Assembly: GCA_037039685.1 (NCBI GenBank)
Contig: JAWNGF010000001.1
Location: forward strand, 4,030,001-4,094,000
DNA length: 64,000 nt
Direction: 5' to 3'
Origin: Ceratobasidium sp. AG-K
Taxonomy: Eukaryota; Basidiomycota; Agaricomycetes; Cantharellales; Ceratobasidiaceae
The translations under genes and the position numbers were made by a program. The notes under the pieces were generated by a model. The model was not told the DNA's origin and searched no databases. It saw nothing but the letters and a program-made list of their open reading frames with translations. Shown one piece after another: positions 37,630-48,635 of this stretch (positions are counted from its first letter, which is position 1; every line of letters begins with the position of its first letter).

Positions 37630-39686
37630 ATGATCATCCGAAAACCCGGCTCTGAACCTTGGTTACTGCTCGCTTTCCTAATATCTTGGCTTGTTCCTAC
37701 TTGTAGCGCTTTTACTTTCGTTTTCTCATCTCAGCCTTCACAATGTGGATCACTTAATGTTCAATGGTATACTATTTCTTAGCAGAAAGGAACTCCGAGG
37801 ACTAAAACTTGGTCGTTAGGTCGGAGGGCACTGGTCCATATCGACTCTATCTCGTTCCCGTCGGACATGCCACACCCGAAATCCGCAACATCGTCAACAT
37901 CGAAATACCCGCGGGGCAAACTTCCACTTCCCTCACACTACAATTCCCTGAAAATTCGCGCTTTGTCGCAGTCATGTCCGATTCGACTGGGTTTGGCACC
38001 GGTGGGACGAGTACCATATACACGGTCGGCTCGGGCTCGTCGGGGTGTCTACCCACCACCCCTAGCAAGGCAGATTTCTACATGTATGCAGACGGGGGTG
38101 CACCTTCGCAATGTGGCGCTTATCCCATTTCTTGGGACGGAGGTGTGAACGGTGGGGTAAAGATATACGGCATTATCCCAGGCGGACAGTCATTTGATCT
38201 GGGCGCACCGTCGAGTGGTACCGGCTTTGACTGGACAACGAACGTTCGCGAAGGGACACAGATGATGTTCCTTGCCGTGGGCGCCAATAACGAAAACGGT
38301 GGCAGCACCGATATCACCACTGTCTCCGGTGGCTCTATCGGATGCATCAATGCGCAGTCTCCCAGCTCGACGGCAGGACCTGCTGCAGGATCGGTGAGCA
38401 CGCCCGCTCAGTCGGCAACAGGAACGGGGCCGGCATCCAACCCAAGCCAGACCGGCAGCGTGCCAGGTACAACCGGGAACGCCGGTACTTCCAATCCTAC
38501 AGCTACTGTCACCAACCCCGGAGGGACTGCTACGGCGACTGGTTCGCCCTCTACTCAGACCAGCAATCCAAACCCCAACGATCCCACCCAAACCGGCAAC
38601 CCCGACCCTAATAACCCCAGCCAGACCGGTAATCCCAATCCCAATGACCCCAGCCATACTGGCAATAACCCCAACAACCCCACCCAAACCACTGGAGGAT
38701 CGGGCGGTGGCACAGTCACAGGAGACCCACACTTGCCTGTTGCGACCCATAACTCTCTTGACAAGTAAGCCAATTGACAATTCCTCGATCAGTCAATTAA
38801 CACTTCTATCAGTCCTCGTCGCCTGAATCTCGCCGCGATAATTGGTGGCACACTAGGTGGAGTGGCGCTTATACTCATACTACTCCTCATATGGCTACTC
38901 TGCGCTCGGCGCCGACGCGAACGCAACCATGAAGATCACGAGAGGCTCATTACGCAGCGCAGAACGGACCTTCTCGCCGACTCGATCCCGATCATGCATA
39001 GCCGCAATGAGAGCTATGACGCAGACTGGTTCCGAGCGGAACCATTTGTGCCCCCGATGTCTGCAGACGAGTTCGCACACCGGACAGGTGGAACAATTCG
39101 CGAACAGGCGGATTACCATGATGAAGACAATGACCAATCAGGCTCTTCTTTAGGACATGGGGCAGTAACCAATAGCTCGGCCGCAGCAGCCATGTATGGA
39201 GCACTTGCTCGAACTCCGTCTCGCTCCACCAGTGGGCATGGCCATCGGTCTTCACATTCGCACTCGAGGTCTCTGTCTCATTCGCATAACGTGTCACATT
39301 CGCCTGCGCATTCACGCCAGGCGAGCTCGCATGGCCACTCTCGATCGTTCTCGAACCCCTATAGTTTCTCATTTACGCCGAATTCCGGGGTATCTGGCCG
39401 TCGAGACACAACTCCCCTCACACCACCAACCCCCACGTCGACCGCAGACCCGTTTGCCAATCCCGTCAGTCGACCACCCCCCTCCAGTTGGCAGAATCAC
39501 GCTTCCACTTCGGCCAACGTTGTCCCCCGTTCTCGACCATCGAATGATATAAACGAACCGACCGTCGAAGGAAAATCGGGCGAGGAAGAAGCGAGCCACG
39601 AATTGGGTCAGGAAGGCGACATAGTTGATATACCACCCTCATATGACTCTCTGAGACGATCTGGGCCTCGCGTCATGAACCCATAA
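37630..39686 (+). CDS. mucin-like single-pass membrane protein with PPxY tail
   Basis: Exons: 37630-37766, 37820-38764 and 38813-39686, giving 651 residues. A signal peptide (PWLLLAFLISWLVPTCS) leads to FTFVFSSQPSQCGSLNVQW, a Cys-containing module seen in many basidiomycete surface proteins. Two such modules span residues 30-235 or so. A Ser/Thr/Pro-rich stalk follows, with NPNPNDPTQTG-type repeats. The membrane helix is LNLAAIIGGTLGGVALILIL, with RRRRER as stop-transfer. The cytosolic tail has a His/Ser-rich part (GHGHRSSHSHSRSLSHSH) and a PPSYDSL motif that could bind a Nedd4/Rsp5 WW domain. Similar layout to yeast wall sensors. A sensor role is inference. Confidence 0.8.
38568..38695 (+). 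repeat. degenerate tandem repeat in the stalk
   Basis: About four imperfect units of roughly 30-33 bases coding for NPNPNDPTQTG-like blocks in the mucin-like stalk. Confidence 0.7.
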
Positions 39687-39954
39687 TTAGCTTAAACGTT
39701 TTGCATTTAATCTCTGTATCTGATATCCTTGTTTTTATATCTGCACATCTTCTTCTTGTTGTAGCTATGAGGAACCCTGTACCAATTGGTGAACACTTGC
39801 ATAATGCCAAGACTATTGGTATTCCCATAATGGCGAACATTGTTCAACGTTAGAGATCATGTGTACGGCTTGGATGCTGCTAACACATGGAAAGGAAATC
39901 GGGGGGCCCGATACTGCGGTCACAACGCAGAGTCGAGGCCGTCAGATCACTTGC

Positions 39955-40495
39955 TCATCCCCCTCCAATGAGTGTAGCAACGCGAGTGTCAAATCCAGCA
40001 CTCCGAATGGGCATTTCGGGAGTGTGAAAGGGGTTTTTCATGACCGCATCGGCATAGGCCTCATACACGCGGGAGAGTAGGGCAGGTGAGCCGAATTCGG
40101 CGAGAGACGTGAGAAGGACGAATTTGGTACCTGTTAATAGTCACCCGAGTTGTGAAGCGGGATCTAGACCATTAGAACATCGAGGACGGCCTGGCGATCG
40201 AACTTGCCTGTCGCAGTGAGGAGGATCGATATCTTAAACGACTCGGACTCTATGACGTGTGCCCCTATGCTAGGGCCGTGGATTGGGGATAGCCTACTGG
40301 TGATGGCATGGATGCCATGCAAAGTTCCAGCTAGGACAAGGTACTCATTGGACGTGAGTTTGGCTAGACCATCTGCATGTCTGGAATTAGATTTTGGGGG
40401 GTCCCCGCAAAAGAATGCTAGCACGCACCCGCGAATTCTCTCTGGTATACCAGACCACCTGCCTTGTTGATAATCCACAGCGAGTAAATGGCCAT
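39955..40495 (-). CDS. TRS23: TRAPP complex subunit TRS23/TRAPPC4
   Basis: Core subunit of the TRAPP vesicle tethering complex at the Golgi. Exons: 40495-40425, 40380-40208 and 40130-39955, giving 139 residues, right for the family. Starts MAIYSLWIINKAGGLVYQRE, then LAKLTSNEYLVLAGTLHGIH and AITSRLSPI, then FKISILLTATGTKFVLLTS, and ends near NPFHTPEMPIRSAGFD. The second intron begins with GC (GCAAGT after the last base of exon 40380-40208), needed to join TATG to TKFVLL. The first intron uses GTGCTA; the nearby GTGCGT would break the frame. The opposite gene starts about 150 bases away. Confidence 0.92.
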
Positions 40496-40644
40496 CGTGG
40501 TCGAGTTTAGGATACCGTAGGAACAGGTTTGATCATCATCTTTCAGTCGGAGCCGAGGCGTGTTGGCAATTGGAGGTGGCGGAAGGTTTGCGGCAAGCGC
40601 CGGCGGGCGACGTGTTTGCCGCTACCTCGACGCTAATCAACGAC

Positions 40645-41842
40645 ATGACCAGAACAAGTATCTCAACCCCAAAGCTGTCTCTGCTCGACCCAAAGCAGAA
40701 GTACGAGACTAAGACGCGCAGTCGGACTTGCCTGTTCGCGAGGGCTGGAGCCCTGGGCACGCTGAGCCCCGCTGTTGGAATCCCACCACGTTCCCGTACT
40801 CGTCTATTGCATAGCGCTCACGGCAATATCGCGGCGAAAACTGCCCCCGGCCTTGCGTCGAAATCGAATATTGCGCGCTTTCGCGGGGTATCAGGCATCA
40901 GGAAGACCGGTCTGGACCCAGCCACGCGCCCACAGCCTGGGATTGTCCTTATCCAGCGTGACAACGCCGAAAACGACCAAGTCGACGAGGAGAGCTCGCT
41001 TCCGGAAGAGAGTGATGACGAGTATGATGAGCGGGCTTGGATCGACGGACTGATGGGCTTCGACGACCAGTACGTATACGTCTCGGGTTCTTGGAATGGT
41101 TAGACGCATACATCCCGGTCATTACCTCAGGTCAGTCCACGACAAGGCGAAACGACAGGAAGCGCTCACAGATACTTTGCGAGGTACGCATACATTCGCC
41201 CCCAACGCCGAGGAGGCGCTTACCTTGGTCCAGACCACTTTTCTTCCCTTTCCGTATCTATCAAACAGGACCTGCTGGATGCCGTCGTGCCAGTGATGGA
41301 CAACCTGTCGACGACGATCGCAGTTCTTCAAAAGGGTCCCGACAACGAATACAGGTAAAGCCTTTCTTGACCTTTTTCGTTACCCCTGCTCATTCCTGCT
41401 AGGGATGGCTTCGTCACATTCAATGACACAGCCCACTCGAACCTCATCACCGTGCGCTCAATAACTGAAGAACTCGGCCAATTCAAGGACCAATCGCTCG
41501 TAAACTCGTTTCCTAATTTAGTGCCATCCCTGTTCACACACGTGTAGGTACGACTGAAGCACATCGTTGGTCGAATCGAAACGGAACGTGCCAGGCGGAA
41601 TGAGCTGTGCTCGAGTTTCAAGGAGCGATACCTAGAGATTTGTAAGTGAATCACCCTCGGGGTTACGGACTTGCACTCACCATCCACAAGGCGAGCACGC
41701 AAAAGACCGAATTGGCCGAGTCGTCGGCCAGGACCTAGACCGAGCTGCAGTCGCTATCGAGACACGCGCCCATGCGCTCGTCAACGGTAAAGACAAGGAT
41801 AAGGAGAAGATGCGCCAAAAGATCCTCAAGGCATTTGCCTAG
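40645..41842 (+). CDS. unrecognised multi-exon protein with helical C-terminus
   Basis: Exons: from about 40645 to 41069, then 41131-41183, 41234-41354, 41403-41499, 41548-41641 and 41691-41842, all with GT-AG ends and matching phase. The start is uncertain; the first ATG in frame is at 40645, but the frame is open further up. The N-terminal third is basic and Ser/Thr-rich, followed by an acidic patch (EESSLPEESDDEYDERAWID). The rest looks helical and possibly coiled: AKRQEALTDTLRDHFSSL, RLKHIVGRIETERARRNELC, KDKEKMRQKILKAFA. I do not recognise the family. It shares a short divergent promoter with TRS23. Confidence 0.6.
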
Positions 41843-42194
41843 ACCCGAGTTTAAAACAGACTTTGTTGTACGCTGTCTAGAGGTGGTACAAATACGTTTG
41901 ACCAGTTCAGAGTTTACATGCGCAAAATGGGCTGAAAAAGCACCGAAAACAAGGCACAGGCGAAAATAAAAACACCGAGAATAAAACTTGATGGTTAAGC
42001 CACCCCAAACACAAAATGCAACGAATTTAAGAGAGCAGGGCGGATTGAATCAGCGCGGAGGTAATACAGTGACGACGTTTTCTGTCCAGAAACCAAATAA
42101 CCCGGTCGACGTACACAAGAGATGACGAAACAATAAAGGTCCATGGCAGACGCTCGCATCCACCAACCAAGGCAGAGGGAATCCCGAGCCTTGA
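41843..42194. other. short gap between convergent genes
   Basis: 352 bases holding the 3' ends of two convergent genes. No exon seen. Confidence 0.5.
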
Positions 42195-45100
42195 TTATTG
42201 CATGCCATTAGAGACGAGGCCGGTCATACCGTGCATCGGAACAATCGCCGACATGCCATCCAACCCTGGTCCGAGTCCGGTTGCGAGCCCAACATTCATG
42301 GGTCCACCCATAGTCGGTACGGAGTTGCCCAGCGAACTCATCGATCGCGACCGATGGTCACCGATCTGGCCCATCTGGGGGCTGACCGACCCCGACGCGG
42401 TCCCGTTGAGCATCTGCGTCGATTCGAGGGCCTCGTTGGTGGCCGCGACCTGTTGTTGCTGGATCAATGCGTTTGCGGTCATCATTACTTCGACTTCGGT
42501 TGCCATCGGGCCGTTGAGCGCAACGGCATGGGCAACGGCCGACTGAGTCGCGACCGAAACTTCGGTGACTGAGATCGGAGCTTGGGCGGGGGCGAGTGAA
42601 GCGGGATCAGCAGCGTTGCGAGTGGCTTGAGCGACTCGGTCCGTGACAACGAGTTGCGCAGCACCCACGACAACGGAGTGCGCGGCGGCAACGAGCACAC
42701 TTGCAGTGCCTTGGGCATCGGGATGGGGCCCCGCGCGGACCTCATCCGCGACGGCTTGAGCGGTCACCCCCAACACCTGCTGTTGCTTGGCCAACTGATC
42801 GGCGTCCAAATACGAGATCCCGTTATGAGCTTGTGCGGCATGTGCGGCATGTGTCACACGGCTGACTGCGCTCGCCAGGACTTGCATTACCTGGTGATTG
42901 TCAGACGGATTGGACGAAGTGGAGCCCGCGCGTGTTCTGCACCCCGCGATCAGCTTTGAAGTTTAGGACGCTCGAGGCAACTTACCGCATGCCATCTCGA
43001 TTCACTGCACTGTCACTAACGTTTCTTCGTACGTCGTGCGCGAGCGACGGCCTCCGAGACTTGACAAACGCAGGGTCTACGGCGCTGGGCGCAATAGTCA
43101 AATGGAATGTATGCGACAAGACCTGCTCGTCATTATCGCCCAAGACCTATATAACCAATTAGCCAACAACTCTCAATGAAAAGCAAAACCGCGCACCTTG
43201 GCGGTGACAGTAATATCCGTATTCACAGCATCAGGGCCCGGGGTTCCACTCAACACATTGTCGTTCCATGAGAGCCAAGAGGGCAACGACGGGGAAGAAA
43301 ACGTAGCGGTGATGTTGGCGCGCGAGACCTGAGGGTCCCACACATGGGGCGCCCACTGCCAGTGGTGGCCGTGATACGCGATCCCAGGCGGCGTACCCGC
43401 GATCTTACGCTTAAACTCCCGAAAGGTCCATTGCAGGGGCCCGCCATTGTCGAGCTTGCGGGCGTCAATGTTCCAGATGTGATTGCCCTTGGACTTGGCC
43501 TTTTTACCGTCCTCGTTGAACCGGGAGATAAACGGCTGGTTCCACAGGTAGGACTTGATCTATAGCATTAGAGTCGATTAGCGTGCGCACAGGAGGTGGG
43601 TCACATGCGAGAGAGGCACCACTAACCTTCTTCATGGGAATAACTTCGTCCGGATAGCCCTCGTTGGCCAGCTATCCCAAACAGGAAATGGATCAATCAG
43701 TTCCGTCCCGAATCCCGGCCAAGGCAAATAACCCAAACAACTCACCTCCTCCAAGAATCCATTAGTAAACGCCTGTATGCGGAACTTGAACGGCCTAAAG
43801 TCGGGCAGTTCGTCCAGTCGGGCCATCTTTTTCGCCATCAGTGTCTGGTGAATCGCTTCGCCCTTGCTATCCGTCGCATCCACTGCCGACCCACGGTTTC
43901 AAAAAGGGGCCCCACTCTACTCCACACTCTGGAACTTACAATTGGAACATATCCGGTTCAAAAACTTGAAAAACACACGATCTACCTCGCTCTTGAGCTC
44001 GGGTGGGAGTGTATTCGCCGAATGGCTCATGGCCGCCAGGCCAGTGTCAGACGTTCGCGCCTTTGGTGGCGTCATACGCGGAAAGGCCAAACTTCGTCCG
44101 AACACGTTGTTCGCGCCCTGTTCTTGTTTCACGTGATCGTCCGAGTCGTCGTCCGAGTCGTCTGAATGCATCGAATGCGAACTCGGGGGACGCGAGATCT
44201 GGTACCCTGGGTGATGGCCCTGGGTCTGAGTCGGTAAAGGTTGGTACATGTGCGCAACATAAGGATCGACGGCGGACGGCGGAGTACGTTCGTTTCTAAA
44301 CGAAGGCATGGATTCAGGCGGGGGTGCGGGCATAGCTGCCATGTTTTCGTATGGGATCCCCGCGAGCGGCGACGACACGTGGGGGGCGTGGAGTCCGCCA
44401 GGGAATGTGTGTGCATGCATCAGCGGGGGAGGGGGATGCATAGGGAGGCCAGAGGTCTGAGAACGGTTCAATAGGTTCGGGGCTGAACCCATCGCAACGC
44501 CGTTCATGGTCATACCAGGGGTGATTCCTGGAAGCGGTGGCGAGTGTCCAGGACTGGCACTGCCGGCCTTTTCCATCTCTCGCGGCGGGGTCAACTTGGG
44601 CGCCTTCTTTGGGCCCTCGTCGAGCTCGGCGGCCCGCTTAGCAGGATTAGGTGGCACTGGTACTTCTACGCCGCCAATACTACCGACATACATGAGCGGA
44701 CTAGAACTCGCACCCAAGTTCATCGGAGGGCTCATCGACGAGACGCTCGCGGCGCCAGTCGGGAGCGGTGGGTCCTGGGCGAACGGGGGGAGAGCACCAT
44801 CCAGACCGAGCACGCCCTTTCCGAGACCGAGGTCGTGCAAGACCCTGGTAATCTCCGCCAACCGCTCCTGGACGGTAAATCTCTCTCCGCGCTCGAAAGC
44901 TTTTTGGGCTGATAGCGCCTGTTGGACAATGCTAAACGGCAAGACAGTCAGGACCGGGACGAGATAAGGTTAGGACGTGCGGGAAATTTTCGCAATCCAG
45001 CACAGTAAGAGGCTGAGCACAAGGACAAGAAGCGCGTGGGGAATCGGAATATAGATAGGGGGAATTAGAGTTGGAAGATATGACTTCCGGGAAATGGCCA

Positions 45101-45635
45101 GGACACAGGGAGCACGCGTCGAGAAGGAGAAATCCAGGCCCGGGAGCAGGCTCGCCACGTCAAAAGAAATTACTCACTTCTCAAGGAGATTGCGTTCTGT
45201 GACAGGATTGGGGGATTGGTTCGCAAACGCAGACGGGTCAAAGTAGTCCCTCGAGGGCATGGGACTGTCTGCAAAGTCTGGCTGAAGCTGAGCGGCCGGA
45301 AACTCTGTAGCTTGATTCAGATACAGATCATCGGCAGACGGTTGGGTGCCGGAGAGGGGAAACGAGATGTCTCCGCCGGCCTGGGGATATGACAACACAC
45401 CATTGGCTGCATTCTCCGCGTCGAAGGCAGCTCCGGGGTCGTGGAACGATCTATAGGCCGAGGGGTATGTTGATGCCGGATAGCCGGGGACTGTACACCG
45501 GCGCTGGGGCATATGAGGCTGATCGTGGTAGAACGAATCGATTGTGTCGGGCGAATGGCGTTCGGTCAGATACTGCGGAGGTGGGGACAGTGACGATGAG
45601 TGCGTGGACGCATGGGGCGAGTTGTGCAGCGACAT
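42195..45635 (-). CDS. large unrecognised protein, probable nuclear regulator
   Basis: Exons: 45635-45178, 44931-43940, 43882-43746, 43671-43627, 43559-43197, 43146-42986 and 42936-42195, giving 965 residues; all phases agree. The first 500 residues are Pro/Ser/Met-rich and disordered, with an acidic DDSDDDSDDHVKQE and a basic patch KRAAELDEGPKKAPK. A compact middle part follows: KSEVDRVFFKFLNRI, LPDFRPFKFRIQAFTNGFLE, EVIPMKKIKSYLWNQPFISR, IWNIDARKLDNGG, REFKRKIAGTPPGIAYHGH, WAPHVWDPQVSRANI and FSSPSLPSWLSW. The last 240 residues are Ala/Gln-rich. The Lys/Arg-rich middle and the low-complexity flanks suggest a chromatin or transcription role, which is inference. I cannot name the family. Confidence 0.72.
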
Positions 45636-48635
45636 TATTCCGAACGGCTGATCGCGTATTGGTGTCGACTAGTCCAGATCAGCCTGTATTTCCTTTCCCC
45701 CACCTGCTGTTGCTCACCTGGCGATGGTCTCTCTGACTGTCCCGAAGGACTGTATCACTAGGATGATGGACTAGTAGGGAATACGCAGAATACGGATATA
45801 TAGCACGTGCAAGGTAGTCGGACCCGTGCGCACTGCAGCGGTGGTATCCAGGGGGTAGATAGGGGAAGAGAACTGGAGTGATGCCGTACCACCGACTTAT
45901 ATACAGACGTACCTCTCTGAATCAAACCGACTTCCAGGATCCAGGCCGCCCATGGTGGCTGTGTAACCCCAATATTTGTGTAATCCATACATGTCTCTTG
46001 TTGTTCGGCTCTGGCCGGCAACAGTCTGGACACGATCAGGATGGCGACGACTGGCTGCCATGCGCACAATTCGCCCGGCCACGCTGATCGGCCAGTCCTG
46101 AAAGAACATGCATATAACCCATTGGATCGCGTCAGTCGCCTGACCCCTTTCATTGTCCGCCCTTATCTCCTGCGGTCCCGCCTCGCGTCGTATCGTCCTC
46201 GCTCGCCCATCGTATAACGCCTATCCCAACCCGCAGTTCACCTGTCCCCCGACGCGCGCAAAATACCGTAACTTTAAACCCCTTGCTTCAACCCGCAGCC
46301 TCAAACGGGAAATTCCACCGGATCCAGCGTTTTCCCGGTTCAATCTAAATGAAGCCAGGGCAGCGCTTGTCAGCGCTCCAACATGTCTAAATATTGCACT
46401 CTCGCGCGATAAACTATACAATAAGATTCCGCTTGCCGGTGGAGATCAAATCCGGGACGACCTCCGAGCGGTATATGCTCTCCTTTATGACTTGCGTACT
46501 ACGAGCCTGATGCTTCTGATTCTATTCGCGCATGTTCCATACCAAGTCGGCCGAGGATGCGTACTATTTAGGCGTTTGTAGATGCGAATCTGTGCCCTTA
46601 ATGGATCGTTATTGCGCCTTGTGCGCCTTAGGGGTTTAACCTACGCCCTCCGCTCCGACTACCAACCAATCAGTACGTACGTCACAGAGGCATATATGCG
46701 TACAGACGACAGCCACATATCATTGATATACCATCGACTCTAGGCACTAGACCAGATGGTCTGGACTTGCAAAAGGTTGTTTTAAAGCTTGGAGTCAGGT
46801 GAGCGGTTAATCCCCCTCCTTCACATGCGTACCTCGTGTCACTTGACGGCTAAGTAACTACCAGATTACATTCCTCGCATCGGCCTGGTCCGAGTTTCCG
46901 ACACGCTTCCGCATCATCGGCGGTCGAGCCCTAAAGGTAGTGTATGCGCAGTCCACGTACGTAAAACTTTCAACTGAGAGCTCACAATCTTTACTGCGCT
47001 TCTTGTCTCACAGTGGCTATTTCGGTTGGTTCTATGCCGGCGACTGTATTCTTAGTCTGCGCAGCCGCGTGTGGATCTGAACTACGAATGGATGAACCAT
47101 CTCCTGCCCAGCGAGTTCGTTCCTCGCTCCGAACAGTCTAGAAGGCCAGAACTCCATCCCTAACTCGATCCTTCATTTTCATCTCTTTCAGACTCAACGC
47201 ATGTTGTATGATCGAGGGAAGCGGTGGGGTATGTCATAAGCTACGGCGTTACGTGCTGCCTGTCCGCTCAAACCCGAAACCGAACGCTCCCCGAGTGAAA
47301 ATCGTTGCCTAAACTCGTGTACCCAAGCCCAGAACCGGCATCGACAACAAGATACGTACAAAACCATCTCGGTTGAGTGCTGATTTGATACATATGTCAT
47401 CCCGGACAAATAGAGTGTTTTAACCTCGCAGGAACGTTATCAAATGCGCATCGCCAGTGTTGAAACAACGCCTGCCTGTATCTGCGTGGTCAGGATGATT
47501 TCAAAGGCGATGACTAGGGCTCGCAATCAGCAATTGCCCGCGGGAGTCGGGATTTTCAGACCGTGATGGCGGGGAATGCAAGCGCTCACAGCCATCCGTG
47601 TGGATGAATTGAAGTCTCATCTAAAGTCTGCATAGCCTAGGTCTTTAGGTAAAGTCGCATCAAAAAAAGTCTCGACATGGCAATGGGGAGCCCCAGAGCG
47701 CTTGTAGGCCCAAAGGAGTTTCCCGGGGTAGGGATGTATGCCGATTGATCCTATCTCCACCATGGCAGAAAAAGGCTCGTGAGCAGTGTAAGTATGATAC
47801 ATTAGCTCCCTTGGAAGTCATGTAGGCACATTCGTACTATCGTGTAGGGGCGATGCCAAGCTTCCACCAAGGTGCAAAGGCACGGTTTGGAGCCAGCGAG
47901 CATCCCCTTCTTGATTCTCCGGTTCGATCAACGAAACGTGTTGTCGATGATGGAACGAATGGGTCCAAGCTCTAACCACTGTGCCTCCAGTTGAACAAGG
48001 AAACACTTGATGATCTATCGGAACAGCCAAACCTGTTACGTTGAATATACTCATACCACACTCGGGGTCGAGAGCACAAAGGTCTGGCCCAATTGCCTCA
48101 TAGCGGCAGATCTTTGCGCATACACAGCGCTTCATTCGCTGAAGCAAATGAGCGATCAGAGCTCCTGCCATCGTGTCGACTGAATGAAGGTTCCATGTTC
48201 GCTCGCCGTTCTTATCCCCCCTGCTATCGACGTGGGTGGACGGCATTCTTGATTCTTTGTACATCCTCGCCAAGCTATTGGCGAAAGAACGTTGCGATGT
48301 TGGGATGAATTGACTGCAATGGTTAGTTTGTTGATCGCGTCGAATGAATTGATCTCGTCAAGGCACGTGCATATTGGTGCTGATGAATTAACGACTATGG
48401 GATAGCGGCCAGTTGATACTGTAGAACAAGTTGGGAATGATATAAACGACTTGCGCAGATTTGAAAGCCATCGAAACGAATCGTTGCTGGGAGATACATA
48501 ATAAGTGTCCTACAGATATGGCCCAATGGGTAGCACCTGGCGAGTCGACAAGAAACCGGATATAGTAAAGTCTAGGCAACGAAGAAAGAATCAGAAATAT
48601 TAAGAAAAGTAGACCGCTGTCTAACATAGAATCGC
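45636..48635. other. gene-poor stretch, possible remnants
   Basis: Upstream region of the preceding gene, then about 2.5 kb without a clear gene. Minus-strand frames at 47818-48273 (151 codons) and 47617-47802 (61 codons) look somewhat protein-like but match nothing I know and lack convincing splice joins. The plus frame at 46153-46581 is likewise unassigned. Confidence 0.4.
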
